A DNA stretch of 40,618 bases, from NCBI GenBank assembly GCA_017539165.1, contig JAFYHN010000041.1:1-40618 (forward strand), in the 5' to 3' direction. Shown piece by piece: positions 33,783 through 40,618 of this stretch. Numbering within the stretch: the stretch's first letter is position 1; every line of letters starts with the position of its first letter. The notes below the pieces were generated by a model that worked only from the letters and a program-made list of their open reading frames with translations, had not been told where the DNA came from and did not search any database. Origin of the DNA: Eubacterium sp. (GTDB lineage: Bacteria; Bacillota; Clostridia; Lachnospirales; Lachnospiraceae). The translations under genes and the position numbers were made by a program.

Positions 33783-34730
33783 TTAGGGATTGGCCTTAGC
33801 CCACTCAACAGTCTTTCTTATTCCCTCTTCAAATGTAGTAGACGGCTTGTATCCTGTATCGTTTACAAGCTCACTTATATCAGCAACCAGATGCATTACC
33901 TGATTGTCATTGTATTCACGTTCGCCTATTCCAACTTCCAGTGAAGGATCGATTGCATCACGAATTGCATATATATACTCCTTCATAAGTCTTGGCTCTC
34001 CTGAACCGATCGTATAAGCCTTGCGGTCCACTCCCGACTCAGCTATGGCGATAAATGCCTTCGCACAATCTTCTGCATAAATATAGTCCCAAACCTGCTC
34101 AGCAGGAGTAAACTGCATTCTCTCACCTTTGAGCATGGAACGAACTGCAGCCATGACCATAGTATAATCGTTGTCTCCAGGACCGTAGCAGCTGAGAATT
34201 CTTCCCCAGTTATGCTTCATTCCAAGATTTCTGCATTCAAGCTGTGTAAGCTTACATGCAGCAAGCTTAGCTATTCCGTATCCTGTGACAGGATCCTTCG
34301 GAAGACTATCTGTTAACTTGCTTTCTGTAAAACCAAACTCTGCCTGTGATCCGGCACCGACAAATGTCTTACATCCTGCTTCGTATGCAAGATGAACTGC
34401 ATCGATTGCTGCTCGTATGTTCTCCTCCTGCTTAGGAGCATCATTTCTTCCTGTTCCAAAAGTATATCCCCATCCAAAATGGAAGAGAGTATCATGTTCC
34501 CAACCAAGTTTATCTCTGAGGCTTGGAAGCTCCCAAAGACTGCATTCTACTATATTTAATTTTCCATAATTCTTATTATCAGAAGAGCTCACCTTGAATG
34601 CTTCGAGATTTCTCATTTTCTCTGACATAGGGCGCACTATGGCCGTAACATTTACCCCTTTTTCAAGAAGGAGTTTTACAACCTGTGATCCTATCATTCC
34701 GGTTGCTCCGGTTACTATCGCACTTTTCAT
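33783..34730 (-). CDS. NAD(P)-dependent SDR, candidate CDP-4-keto-3,6-dideoxyhexose reductase or epimerase
   Basis: The 315-residue extended SDR begins SAIVTGATGMIGSQVVKLL, has the FVGAGSQAEFG strand and the catalytic YGIAK (Y-x3-K), then NWGRILSCYGPGDNDYTMV. It begins within the rfbH stop (TAATG overlap), directly after the three genes that lead to a CDP-4-keto-3,6-dideoxy sugar. In known pathways this position is filled by the 4-ketoreductase that gives CDP-abequose, paratose or ascarylose, and tyvelose needs one more epimerase. The stereochemistry of the product cannot be read from the sequence. A different SDR lies at 7232-8281. Confidence 0.8.
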   Translation of the reverse strand: MKSAIVTGATGMIGSQVVKLLLEKGVNVTAIVRPMSEKMRNLEAFKVSSSDNKNYGKLNIVECSLWELPSLRDKLGWEHDTLFHFGWGYTFGTGRNDAPKQEENIRAAIDAVHLAYEAGCKTFVGAGSQAEFGFTESKLTDSLPKDPVTGYGIAKLAACKLTQLECRNLGMKHNWGRILSCYGPGDNDYTMVMAAVRSMLKGERMQFTPAEQVWDYIYAEDCAKAFIAIAESGVDRKAYTIGSGEPRLMKEYIYAIRDAIDPSLEVGIGEREYNDNQVMHLVADISELVNDTGYKPSTTFEEGIRKTVEWAKANP

Positions 34731-36079
34731 TAACGGTTAACCGCCTCTCTGATAACCTTAACCATGTAGTTCAGCTTATCTTCTGTCATGCCTGGATATA
34801 CACCGATCCAGAAGCTGTTCTGCATGATGAAATTCGTTACGTCAAGGTCTCCAACTACTCTATAAGCATCAGTTCCCCTTATTGAATCAAAGCAAGGATG
34901 AAGTGTCAGATTACCACTGAAGAGAAGTCTTGTCTGTACATTCTTGCTCTCGATATACTTTGTTACTTCATTACGATCAAGACCTGCCTCAGGCTTTACG
35001 CTGATGAGGAATCCAAACCATGATGGCTCTGAATTCTCAGTTGCCTCAGGAAGGATCAGCTTATCTGAAAGGTCAGCAAGATTCTCACGAAGATACTTCC
35101 AGTTAGCCTTTCTTCTCTCAATAAATGTAGGGAACTTCTTAAGCTGTTCAACTCCTACTGCAGCCTGCATATCAGTTACCTTGAGGTTATATCCAAGGTG
35201 GCTGTATACATATTTATGGTCATATCCTGCAGGAAGCTCACCATACTGTCCGTCAAATCTATGTCCACAGAAGTTATCTCTTCCTGATGGGCATACACAG
35301 TCTCGTCCCCAGTCACGGAAGCTCTTTATTATTTTGTTAAGAAGTGGATTGTCAGTATAAACACATCCTCCTTCTCCCATTGTCATGTGATGTGGTGGAT
35401 AGAAACTACTTGTTCCGATATCTCCCCATGTTCCAGAAAACTTAGTAACACCATCGATAGTGTACTTAGTTCCAAGTGCATCACAGTTATCCTCTATGAG
35501 CCAAAGGTTATTCTTATCACAGAATTTCTTTACTGCCTTTAAGTCAAATGGATTACCCAGTGTATGAGCTATCATAACAGCCTTAGTTTTATCGGAAAGG
35601 GCTGCATCAAGCTTTGATGGATCTATATTGTATTCAGGAAGCTTAACATCTACAAATACAGGAACTGCACCATACTGAAGAATAGGCGCAACTGTTGTAG
35701 GGAATCCTGCAGCAACTGTAATTACCTCATCTCCGCGCTTAACCTGTCTGTCCCCAAGAAGTGGAGATGTAAGAGTCATAAATGCAATCAGGTTTGCAGA
35801 TGAACCACTGTTTACAAGATTAGCAAATCTCACACCGATCCACTCAGCAAAGTTCTTCTCGAACTCATCTGAGAATCTTCCTGTTGTTAACCAGAAATCA
35901 AGAGTAGCATCTGTAAGAGAAAGCATTTCCTTCTCATCATATACTCTAGAAGCATAAGATATACGATCTCCCTCTTCGAACTTCTTCTCCTGCTCAGGCT
36001 TCTTGAACTGATTATAGTACTCAGCAACAAGACCTTTTATTTCATCACGAGCTTCCTGCTCATTATTCCATTTAGACAT
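34730..36079 (-). CDS. rfbH: RfbH/DdhC: CDP-4-keto-6-deoxy-D-glucose 3-dehydrase (E1)
   Basis: The 449-residue protein is an aspartate-aminotransferase-fold enzyme adapted to remove the C3 hydroxyl. The usual PLP lysine is replaced by histidine in SSFYPPHHMTMGEGG, as in E1. The [2Fe-2S] ligand set of E1 is kept: Cys in IEDNCDALG, then CVC and C seven residues later in RDCVCPSGRDNFCGHRF. The first interval is 61 residues here, against 57 as I recall for the Yersinia enzyme, because of a small loop insertion. GYDHKYVYSHLGYNLKVTDMQAA is also diagnostic. The enzyme needs an NADH-dependent reductase (DdhD/E3), which is not in this window. AAAGGAG precedes the ATG. Confidence 0.95.
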   Translation of the reverse strand: MSKWNNEQEARDEIKGLVAEYYNQFKKPEQEKKFEEGDRISYASRVYDEKEMLSLTDATLDFWLTTGRFSDEFEKNFAEWIGVRFANLVNSGSSANLIAFMTLTSPLLGDRQVKRGDEVITVAAGFPTTVAPILQYGAVPVFVDVKLPEYNIDPSKLDAALSDKTKAVMIAHTLGNPFDLKAVKKFCDKNNLWLIEDNCDALGTKYTIDGVTKFSGTWGDIGTSSFYPPHHMTMGEGGCVYTDNPLLNKIIKSFRDWGRDCVCPSGRDNFCGHRFDGQYGELPAGYDHKYVYSHLGYNLKVTDMQAAVGVEQLKKFPTFIERRKANWKYLRENLADLSDKLILPEATENSEPSWFGFLISVKPEAGLDRNEVTKYIESKNVQTRLLFSGNLTLHPCFDSIRGTDAYRVVGDLDVTNFIMQNSFWIGVYPGMTEDKLNYMVKVIREAVNR

Positions 36080-36120
36080 ATATATACTCCTTTATATTTT
36101 TCATATTCTCTCTACTATGA

Positions 36121-37218
36121 TTACTTGAAGAATTCTGCTATCTCTGCATCCATCTCTTCAGCAACTTTATCAGGCTCTGCAAGTCTTCTCTTAGAAAACT
36201 GCACAACCATCTCTACGGCTTTATCTATATTCCATACTGGATTCCAGCCAAATACATTCTTAACCAACGAACAGTCAAGCTTAAGGAAGTTGGCCTCATG
36301 AGGGCCTCCGTCATGCTTGTTGATCCATGTGATCTTTTTACTTGCATCAGTAGGATTATCGGAATCCGTGCCATAGTTATTCCATGAGTCACAGAACTTA
36401 TCTACTATATCACCTGTAGTTACACAGTCATAATCATCAGGTCCAACATTATAGAAACCTGCCTTTGTTTTATCTTCATACTGCCCCTTAGCAATTGTAA
36501 GATATATATTAAGAGGTTCAAGAACGTGCTGATATGGTCTTGTTGAATATGGGTTTCTTACAATGATCACTTCGTTCTTTTCAGCTGCTCTTACGCAATC
36601 AGGAATGATTCTGTCAGGAGCATAGTCACCACCACCGATTACATTTCCTGCACGCGCAGTTGATACAGCAACATCCATATCGCAATAAAATGAGTTGATA
36701 TAGCTATGAGTTACAAGTTCTGAACATGACTTTGAGTTAGAGTAAGGATCATAGCCATCCAGAGGCTCATTCTCACGATAACCCCAGCACCACTCATTAT
36801 TCTTATAAACCTTATCTGTTGTGACATTCAGGAACGATTTAACAGATGGAGTCTGTCTGACTGCTTCACAGATATTTACCGTACCCATAACATTTGTCTC
36901 GTACGTTCCCACAGGATCCTTATAAGACTCACGAACAATAGGCTGAGCTGCAAGATGAAGCACTATCTCAGGCTGCACCTCTTTAAATACACGCATCAGC
37001 TTCTCACGATCCCTGATATCTCCAACTATATGATTAATCCTGTCCGCAATCCCAGCCTCATTAAAAAGACTTGGTGTTGTAGGCGGTTCAAGCGAATATC
37101 CGGTCACCTCAGCACCAGCACCTATAAGAATCTGGCAGAGCCAGCTTCCCTTAAAGCCCGTGTGTCCCGTAACCAGAACACGCTTGCCACTAAAAAAGGA
37201 TAGGTCTTTTTTATTCAT
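36121..37218 (-). CDS. rfbG: RfbG: CDP-glucose 4,6-dehydratase
   Basis: The 365-residue SDR opens with KRVLVTGHTGFKGSWLCQIL, the typical TGHTGFKGSW of CDP-glucose 4,6-dehydratases, followed by GYSLEPPTTPSLF, HLAAQPIVRESYKDP, NVTTDKVYKN and YDPYSNSKSCSE (catalytic Y-x3-K). It oxidises C4 and removes the C6 hydroxyl of CDP-glucose using bound NAD. It follows rfbF and precedes rfbH in the order of the reactions. A purine-rich GAAGGAAGAATAGAGG lies before the ATG at 37218. The upstream gap to rfbF (about 150 bp) holds a long inverted repeat. Confidence 0.95.
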   Translation of the reverse strand: MNKKDLSFFSGKRVLVTGHTGFKGSWLCQILIGAGAEVTGYSLEPPTTPSLFNEAGIADRINHIVGDIRDREKLMRVFKEVQPEIVLHLAAQPIVRESYKDPVGTYETNVMGTVNICEAVRQTPSVKSFLNVTTDKVYKNNEWCWGYRENEPLDGYDPYSNSKSCSELVTHSYINSFYCDMDVAVSTARAGNVIGGGDYAPDRIIPDCVRAAEKNEVIIVRNPYSTRPYQHVLEPLNIYLTIAKGQYEDKTKAGFYNVGPDDYDCVTTGDIVDKFCDSWNNYGTDSDNPTDASKKITWINKHDGGPHEANFLKLDCSLVKNVFGWNPVWNIDKAVEMVVQFSKRRLAEPDKVAEEMDAEIAEFFK

Positions 37219-37260
37219 CCTCTATTCTTCCTTCTTTCTATCATATTTCTGCGCCATCCA

Positions 37261-37373
37261 AGTAAGCACATGATTTTATCGTACTTCAAGTAGCATGATT
37301 TCGAGCAAACACCTCGATTCGCGTATAAAATGGACTACTAGCGTCCTAGTACGGATATATATGTGCTTACTTA
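37261..37373. repeat. Inverted repeat element between rfbF and rfbG
   Basis: AAGTAAGCACAT (37261-37272) and ATGTGCTTACTT (37362-37373) are perfect 12-bp inverted repeats enclosing about 89 bp. The right arm covers the rfbF stop codon. Inside are a weaker ATTTTAT/ATAAAAT pair just within the arms and an ACTAG-CGTC-CTAGT hairpin. No reading frame is present. It may be an mRNA structure between the two cistrons or a small MITE-like insertion. Confidence 0.6.
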
Positions 37374-38146
37374 CTCCAATGCATCCACTTAGCCTGTCCA
37401 GCTTCAATAAGTTCATTCAACTTATCCATCTCTCTCTTTGTATCCATGCACTGCCAATATCCATCGAATTCGTAAGCCATAAGCTGTCCGTCAGCTGCAA
37501 GCTTCTTCATAGGCTCCTGCTCGAATACTGTTGTATCATCTTTAAGATAGTCAAATACACCCGGTTCAAGAACCATGTATCCACCATTTATACGAGCTCC
37601 GTCGCTGTCATCTTTCTCTCTGAAACTTGTAATAACTCCGTCATCCTTGATGTCAAGGATACCGAATCTCTGACCAAGCTGAACTGCTGTTATAGTAGCA
37701 AGCTTTCCATGACTCTTGTGGAACTCAAGAAGATCCTTGATATTTATATCGCAGACTCCATCTCCGTATGTAAGCATAAATGTCTCGTCTCCAACATAAT
37801 CCTTGATTCTCTTGATACGTCCACCTGTCATTGTATTAAGGCCTGTATCTACTATAGTAACTTTCCATGGTTCTGCTACATTACTATGTACTGTCATCTT
37901 ATTATCATCAGAAAAGTCAAATGTAATATCTGAATTATGCAGATAGTAGTTTGCAAACCACTCCTTGATGACATGCTGCTTATATCCTGCACATATTACA
38001 AACTCATTGAATCCATAATATGAATATTCCTTCATTATGTGCCAGAGTATCGGCTTTCCACCGATTTCGATCATTGGCTTTGGTTTAAGATGACTCTCTT
38101 CACTTATTCTTGTGCCGTATCCACCGGCGAGCATTACAACCTTCAT
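37367..38146 (-). CDS. rfbF: RfbF: glucose-1-phosphate cytidylyltransferase
   Basis: The 259-residue protein starts KVVMLAGGYGTRISEESHLKPKPMIEIGGKPI, the nucleotidyltransferase loop specific to RfbF, followed by WHIMKEYSYYGFNEFVICAGYKQ and GRIKRIKDYVGDETFMLTYGDGVCDINI (D-G-D metal region). It makes CDP-glucose from CTP and glucose-1-phosphate, the first committed step of the CDP-3,6-dideoxyhexose route completed by rfbG and rfbH. GGGAGG lies 5 nt before the ATG. It begins 21 bp after dapL, so it is probably cotranscribed with dapF and dapL. Confidence 0.96.
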   Translation of the reverse strand: MKVVMLAGGYGTRISEESHLKPKPMIEIGGKPILWHIMKEYSYYGFNEFVICAGYKQHVIKEWFANYYLHNSDITFDFSDDNKMTVHSNVAEPWKVTIVDTGLNTMTGGRIKRIKDYVGDETFMLTYGDGVCDINIKDLLEFHKSHGKLATITAVQLGQRFGILDIKDDGVITSFREKDDSDGARINGGYMVLEPGVFDYLKDDTTVFEQEPMKKLAADGQLMAYEFDGYWQCMDTKREMDKLNELIEAGQAKWMHWSK

Positions 38147-38167
38147 AGTTTCCTCCCTTTGAGCTTC

Positions 38168-39385
38168 TTAAAGCTTCTTAATTCTATCTATTGCTTCAAC
38201 TGTATTCTCATAACTACCGAATGCTGTGAGTCGGAAATGTCCTTCTCCGCTAGGTCCAAATCCCGAACCAGGTGTTCCTACGACATTTGCTTCCTTCAGA
38301 AGATAATCGAAGAAGTCCCAACTGCTCATGTTATCAGGTGTCTTAAGCCAGATATATGGAGCATTTACACCACCTGATACTGTATATCCTGCTGACTTAA
38401 GTCCCTCAAGGATATACTTTGCATTCTTCATATAGTAAGCAATCTGCTCACTAGTCTGCTTCTGACCTTCTTCTGAGAAGACAGCCTCACCAGCTTTCTG
38501 GATAATGTAAGGAGCTCCGTTGAACTTAGTTCCGTGACGTCTTGCCCACAGAGCATTGAGTGTATTTCCATCCTTATCTTTTATATCCTTAGGAATTACA
38601 GTGTAGCCAAGTCTGGTTCCTGTAAATCCGGCATTCTTTGAGAATGATCTTATCTCAATAGCACATGTTCTTGCATTTTCACACTCATAGATAGAATGTG
38701 GAACATCTGCCTCTGAGATATATGCTTCATAAGCAGCATCGTAGATGATAACTGCGCCGATCTTGTTAGCATAGTCAACCCAATCCTGAAGCTGAGCCTT
38801 AGTAATAGTAGCTCCTGTAGGATTGTTAGGGAAGCAGAGATAGATCACATCCGGATTCTCTGAAGGAATCTCAGGTGCATATCCATTTGCCGCTGTACAT
38901 GGCATATATATAACATCGCTCCAAAGACCTGTAGCCGCATCATAAACTCCAGTTCTTCCAGCCATTACATTTGTATCTACATAAACAGGATAAACCGGAT
39001 CACAAACTGCAACCTTTACATCCTTAGAGAAGATTTCCTGAATATTTCCAGAATCTGACTTTGCTCCGTCGCTAATAAACACTTCATCAGCATATACTTC
39101 TGCTCCAAGAGGCTTAAATGCCTTCTCAACGATAGTGTCTCTAAGGAATGCATATCCGAGATCTGGTGCATATCCTTTAAATGAATCCGCACTTGCCATC
39201 TCATCAACAGCCTTGTGAAGTGCCTCGATCACTGCTGAACAAAGTGGCTGAGTAACATCACCGATTCCAAGTCTTATGATCTTCTTATCAGGGTTTTCTT
39301 CCGCAAATGCATTTACCTTCTTAGCGATATTTGAAAAAAGGTAACTTCCCGGAAGTTTCAAATAGTCTTCGTTTACTTTAAACAT
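38168..39385 (-). CDS. dapL: DapL: LL-diaminopimelate aminotransferase
   Basis: I use the ATG at 39385 (405 residues), about 10 nt after AAGGAG; it begins MFKVNEDYLKLPGSYLF, the standard DapL N-terminus. The longer frame to 39430 overlaps the dapF stop and reads unrelated residues. The class I/II aminotransferase features are IRLGIGDVTQPL, CFPNNPTGATI, IYDAAYEAYI and the PLP lysine in RSFSKNAGFTGTRLGYT. DapL converts tetrahydrodipicolinate directly to LL-diaminopimelate, skipping acyl-blocked intermediates. dapF lies 34 bp upstream, so the two last meso-DAP steps are together, for lysine and peptidoglycan. Confidence 0.96.
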   Translation of the reverse strand: MFKVNEDYLKLPGSYLFSNIAKKVNAFAEENPDKKIIRLGIGDVTQPLCSAVIEALHKAVDEMASADSFKGYAPDLGYAFLRDTIVEKAFKPLGAEVYADEVFISDGAKSDSGNIQEIFSKDVKVAVCDPVYPVYVDTNVMAGRTGVYDAATGLWSDVIYMPCTAANGYAPEIPSENPDVIYLCFPNNPTGATITKAQLQDWVDYANKIGAVIIYDAAYEAYISEADVPHSIYECENARTCAIEIRSFSKNAGFTGTRLGYTVIPKDIKDKDGNTLNALWARRHGTKFNGAPYIIQKAGEAVFSEEGQKQTSEQIAYYMKNAKYILEGLKSAGYTVSGGVNAPYIWLKTPDNMSSWDFFDYLLKEANVVGTPGSGFGPSGEGHFRLTAFGSYENTVEAIDRIKKL

Positions 39386-39419
39386 TTCTGTAGTACTCCT
39401 TGTTAAGCATCTATATTTT

Positions 39420-40364
39420 TTATATCTCACCTTCGAATACAGTAGTCGCCGGTCCGGTCATGAAAACCGTATTCTCTTCGCGATCCCACTTAATCTTGAG
39501 GTCGCCTCCGAGAAGTGATACCGTAACCTCATCTTCGGTTTTATTATTTAATATGCATGCCACCACCGTAGCACAAGCTCCGGTTCCGCAAGCCATAGTT
39601 TCACCTGAACCACGTTCCCAGACTCTCATCTTAACGTGTGTGCGATCAATCACCTGAACGAACTCAGTGTTCACTCTCTCAGGGAATAATCTGTTATTTT
39701 CAAAAAGAGGGCCTTCCTTTTCGACCGGGAAGGTGTCTGTATTATCAACAAATACCACAAAGTGTGGATTTCCCATAGATACTGCTGTTCCATAATAAAA
39801 TGCATCATTAATAACTAATGGCATTCTGATAGCAACCTTCTCATCAGGAATGATTCCCATATCCTTTATAGGATTGATATCTATAATAGATGAAAGCTTT
39901 CTCGCAGCAAATCCCTCAGAAAGCTTTAAAGGAACCTCTTCAGGTTCGAATATAGGAGCTCCCATATTTACTGTTACAGCTGAAACAACGTATCCGTTAT
40001 TGCTTATACTCTGATATCCATCAACTTCACCCACTGGTTTAATAGAAAGATTCAGAGTTTTTACTCCGGACAGAGTCTCTATTGTTATTATCTTCTTATC
40101 AGTAAGACCATGATCGTATACATACTTTCCAACACATCTGATTCCATTTCCACACATCATTCCACGGGAACCGTCGGCATTGTACATATCCATCATAAAA
40201 TCCGCCTTTTCGCTGGATTTGATTAGAATAAGCCCATCTGAGCCTACTCCAAAATGTCTGTCACTTATAGTAACAGCCAGTGATGACGGATCCTCTATCT
40301 GGTTCTTTATACAATTTACATATACATAATCATTTCCTATACCATGCATCTTGGTAATATTCAT
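39420..40364 (-). CDS. dapF: DapF: diaminopimelate epimerase
   Basis: I use the ATG at 40364 (314 residues), with GAGGAA about 9 nt upstream; it begins MNITKMHGIGNDYVYV, the standard DapF start, whereas the frame extended to 40406 lacks homology. The two catalytic cysteines are in GMMCGNGIRC and MACGTGAC, one in each pseudo-symmetric half. HFGVGSDGLILI and GNPHFVVFVD are further family motifs. The enzyme converts LL- to meso-diaminopimelate without cofactor. It is the first gene after a promoter at 40422-40449 and leads the operon that continues into dapL and the rfb genes. At 314 residues it is slightly longer than the usual 275 or so. Confidence 0.96.
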   Translation of the reverse strand: MNITKMHGIGNDYVYVNCIKNQIEDPSSLAVTISDRHFGVGSDGLILIKSSEKADFMMDMYNADGSRGMMCGNGIRCVGKYVYDHGLTDKKIITIETLSGVKTLNLSIKPVGEVDGYQSISNNGYVVSAVTVNMGAPIFEPEEVPLKLSEGFAARKLSSIIDINPIKDMGIIPDEKVAIRMPLVINDAFYYGTAVSMGNPHFVVFVDNTDTFPVEKEGPLFENNRLFPERVNTEFVQVIDRTHVKMRVWERGSGETMACGTGACATVVACILNNKTEDEVTVSLLGGDLKIKWDREENTVFMTGPATTVFEGEI

Positions 40365-40421
40365 CGTAGTATTCCTCGTTGTAACTGTTTTTTTACGTGT
40401 GTACATAGATATACAGAGTGT

Positions 40422-40449
40422 ATATTACCACAAATCATTGAATTGTAAA
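40422..40449 (-). promoter_or_regulatory. Predicted promoter of dapF
   Basis: On the minus strand TTTACA (plus 40444-40449) is 16 bp from TAATAT (plus 40422-40427), which has a TGG extension. The leader before the dapF ATG is about 50 nt. The intron 3' end lies about 30 bp upstream of the -35 box. Confidence 0.6.
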
Positions 40450-40478
40450 AGCTATTTATCGAAAAATACATACTATTC

Positions 40479-40618
40479 AATCGAGTAGGAGGAATTTCTC
40501 TTAATTGAGAAATTCCGACCTCTCACACCACCGTGCGTACCGTTCGGTACACGGCGGTTCAATCAACTTAACAAGTAACACACCTTTCGGTGTAGTAATC
40601 TAACATAGAGATTAGTCC
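40479..40618 (-). mobile_element. 3' end of a group II intron (class C type), continuing past the right edge
   Basis: On the minus strand 40560-40527 form a 34-nt domain V: GAACCGCCGTGTACC, loop GAAC, GGTACGCACGGTGGT. It has a two-base CG bulge and a G-U wobble in a CGC triad, which points to class IIC. Domain VI follows (40524-40483): GAGAGG pairs with CCT-A-CTC leaving one bulged adenosine (opposite plus 40486), above it a 10-bp AT-rich hairpin. The bulged A is 8 nt from the predicted 3' end at about 40479, the normal branch-point distance. Domain IV with any reverse transcriptase would lie to the right of the window. A solitary intron remnant is also possible. Confidence 0.88.

Overview
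The window looks like a piece of a low-GC Firmicutes chromosome, most likely a Lachnospiraceae relative of Butyrivibrio, Pseudobutyrivibrio or Roseburia. The clues are a large Bacillus-type SRP RNA with an Alu domain, the DapL (aminotransferase) route to diaminopimelate, AGGAGG-type ribosome binding sites with several TTG starts, and LPS-like polysaccharide genes alongside LicD, TarI-like and YfhO/CsbB-type genes. The genus is inferred; no search was run. Almost everything lies on the minus strand, so the biological order runs from high to low coordinates.

Right edge (40.6 to 38.2 kb): the 3' end of a group IIC-type intron (domains V and VI) stops about 30 bp upstream of a promoter for dapF and dapL. 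The same strand continues, with short gaps, into rfbF-rfbG-rfbH and a reductase-like SDR. This set should make a CDP-3,6-dideoxyhexose, although no E3 reductase is seen. A GtrB-like GT2 with a membrane GT-C enzyme, an RfbC-like epimerase, and an ABC exporter (Wzm with an extra N-terminal extracytoplasmic domain; Wzt with a C-terminal carbohydrate-binding domain) follow.

The centre (28 to 18 kb) is the most unusual part. A nested palindromic repeat follows wzt. Next come a SAM methyltransferase and, translationally coupled to it, a 1080-residue protein that combines a kinase-like domain, a coiled coil, two GT-A domains and a beta domain. This recalls the WbdD methyltransferase/kinase/coiled-coil terminator and ruler of ABC-exported O antigens, with the kinase and coil fused to the glycosyltransferases. 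After it lie a 1115-residue YfhO-CsbB fusion, a TarI-like cytidylyltransferase and a DUF4422 protein.

A strong promoter near 18.0 kb starts a second unit (18.0 to 5.9 kb): a Wzz-like protein with a degenerate kinase tail, a second TarI-like enzyme, LicD, a Wzy-like polymerase, a GT2, a Gtf3/WbbI-like glycosyltransferase broken at an A7 run, an acyltransferase, an O-antigen-ligase-like protein, GtrA, an SDR, and finally the housekeeping genes rsmA and tadA. The window therefore carries parts of both an ABC-dependent and a Wzy-dependent pathway. No initiating phosphoglycosyl transferase and no Wzx are visible.

Left part (5.8 kb to 1): a promoter and c-di-GMP-I riboswitch precede a secreted transglutaminase-like protein with BspA-like repeats. 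Then come the SRP RNA gene with its own promoter, an HD-domain protein, a small membrane-anchored protein, murG on the plus strand, and the start of a phosphoglucomutase that runs off the left edge. No tRNA, rRNA, CRISPR array or transposase gene was found.
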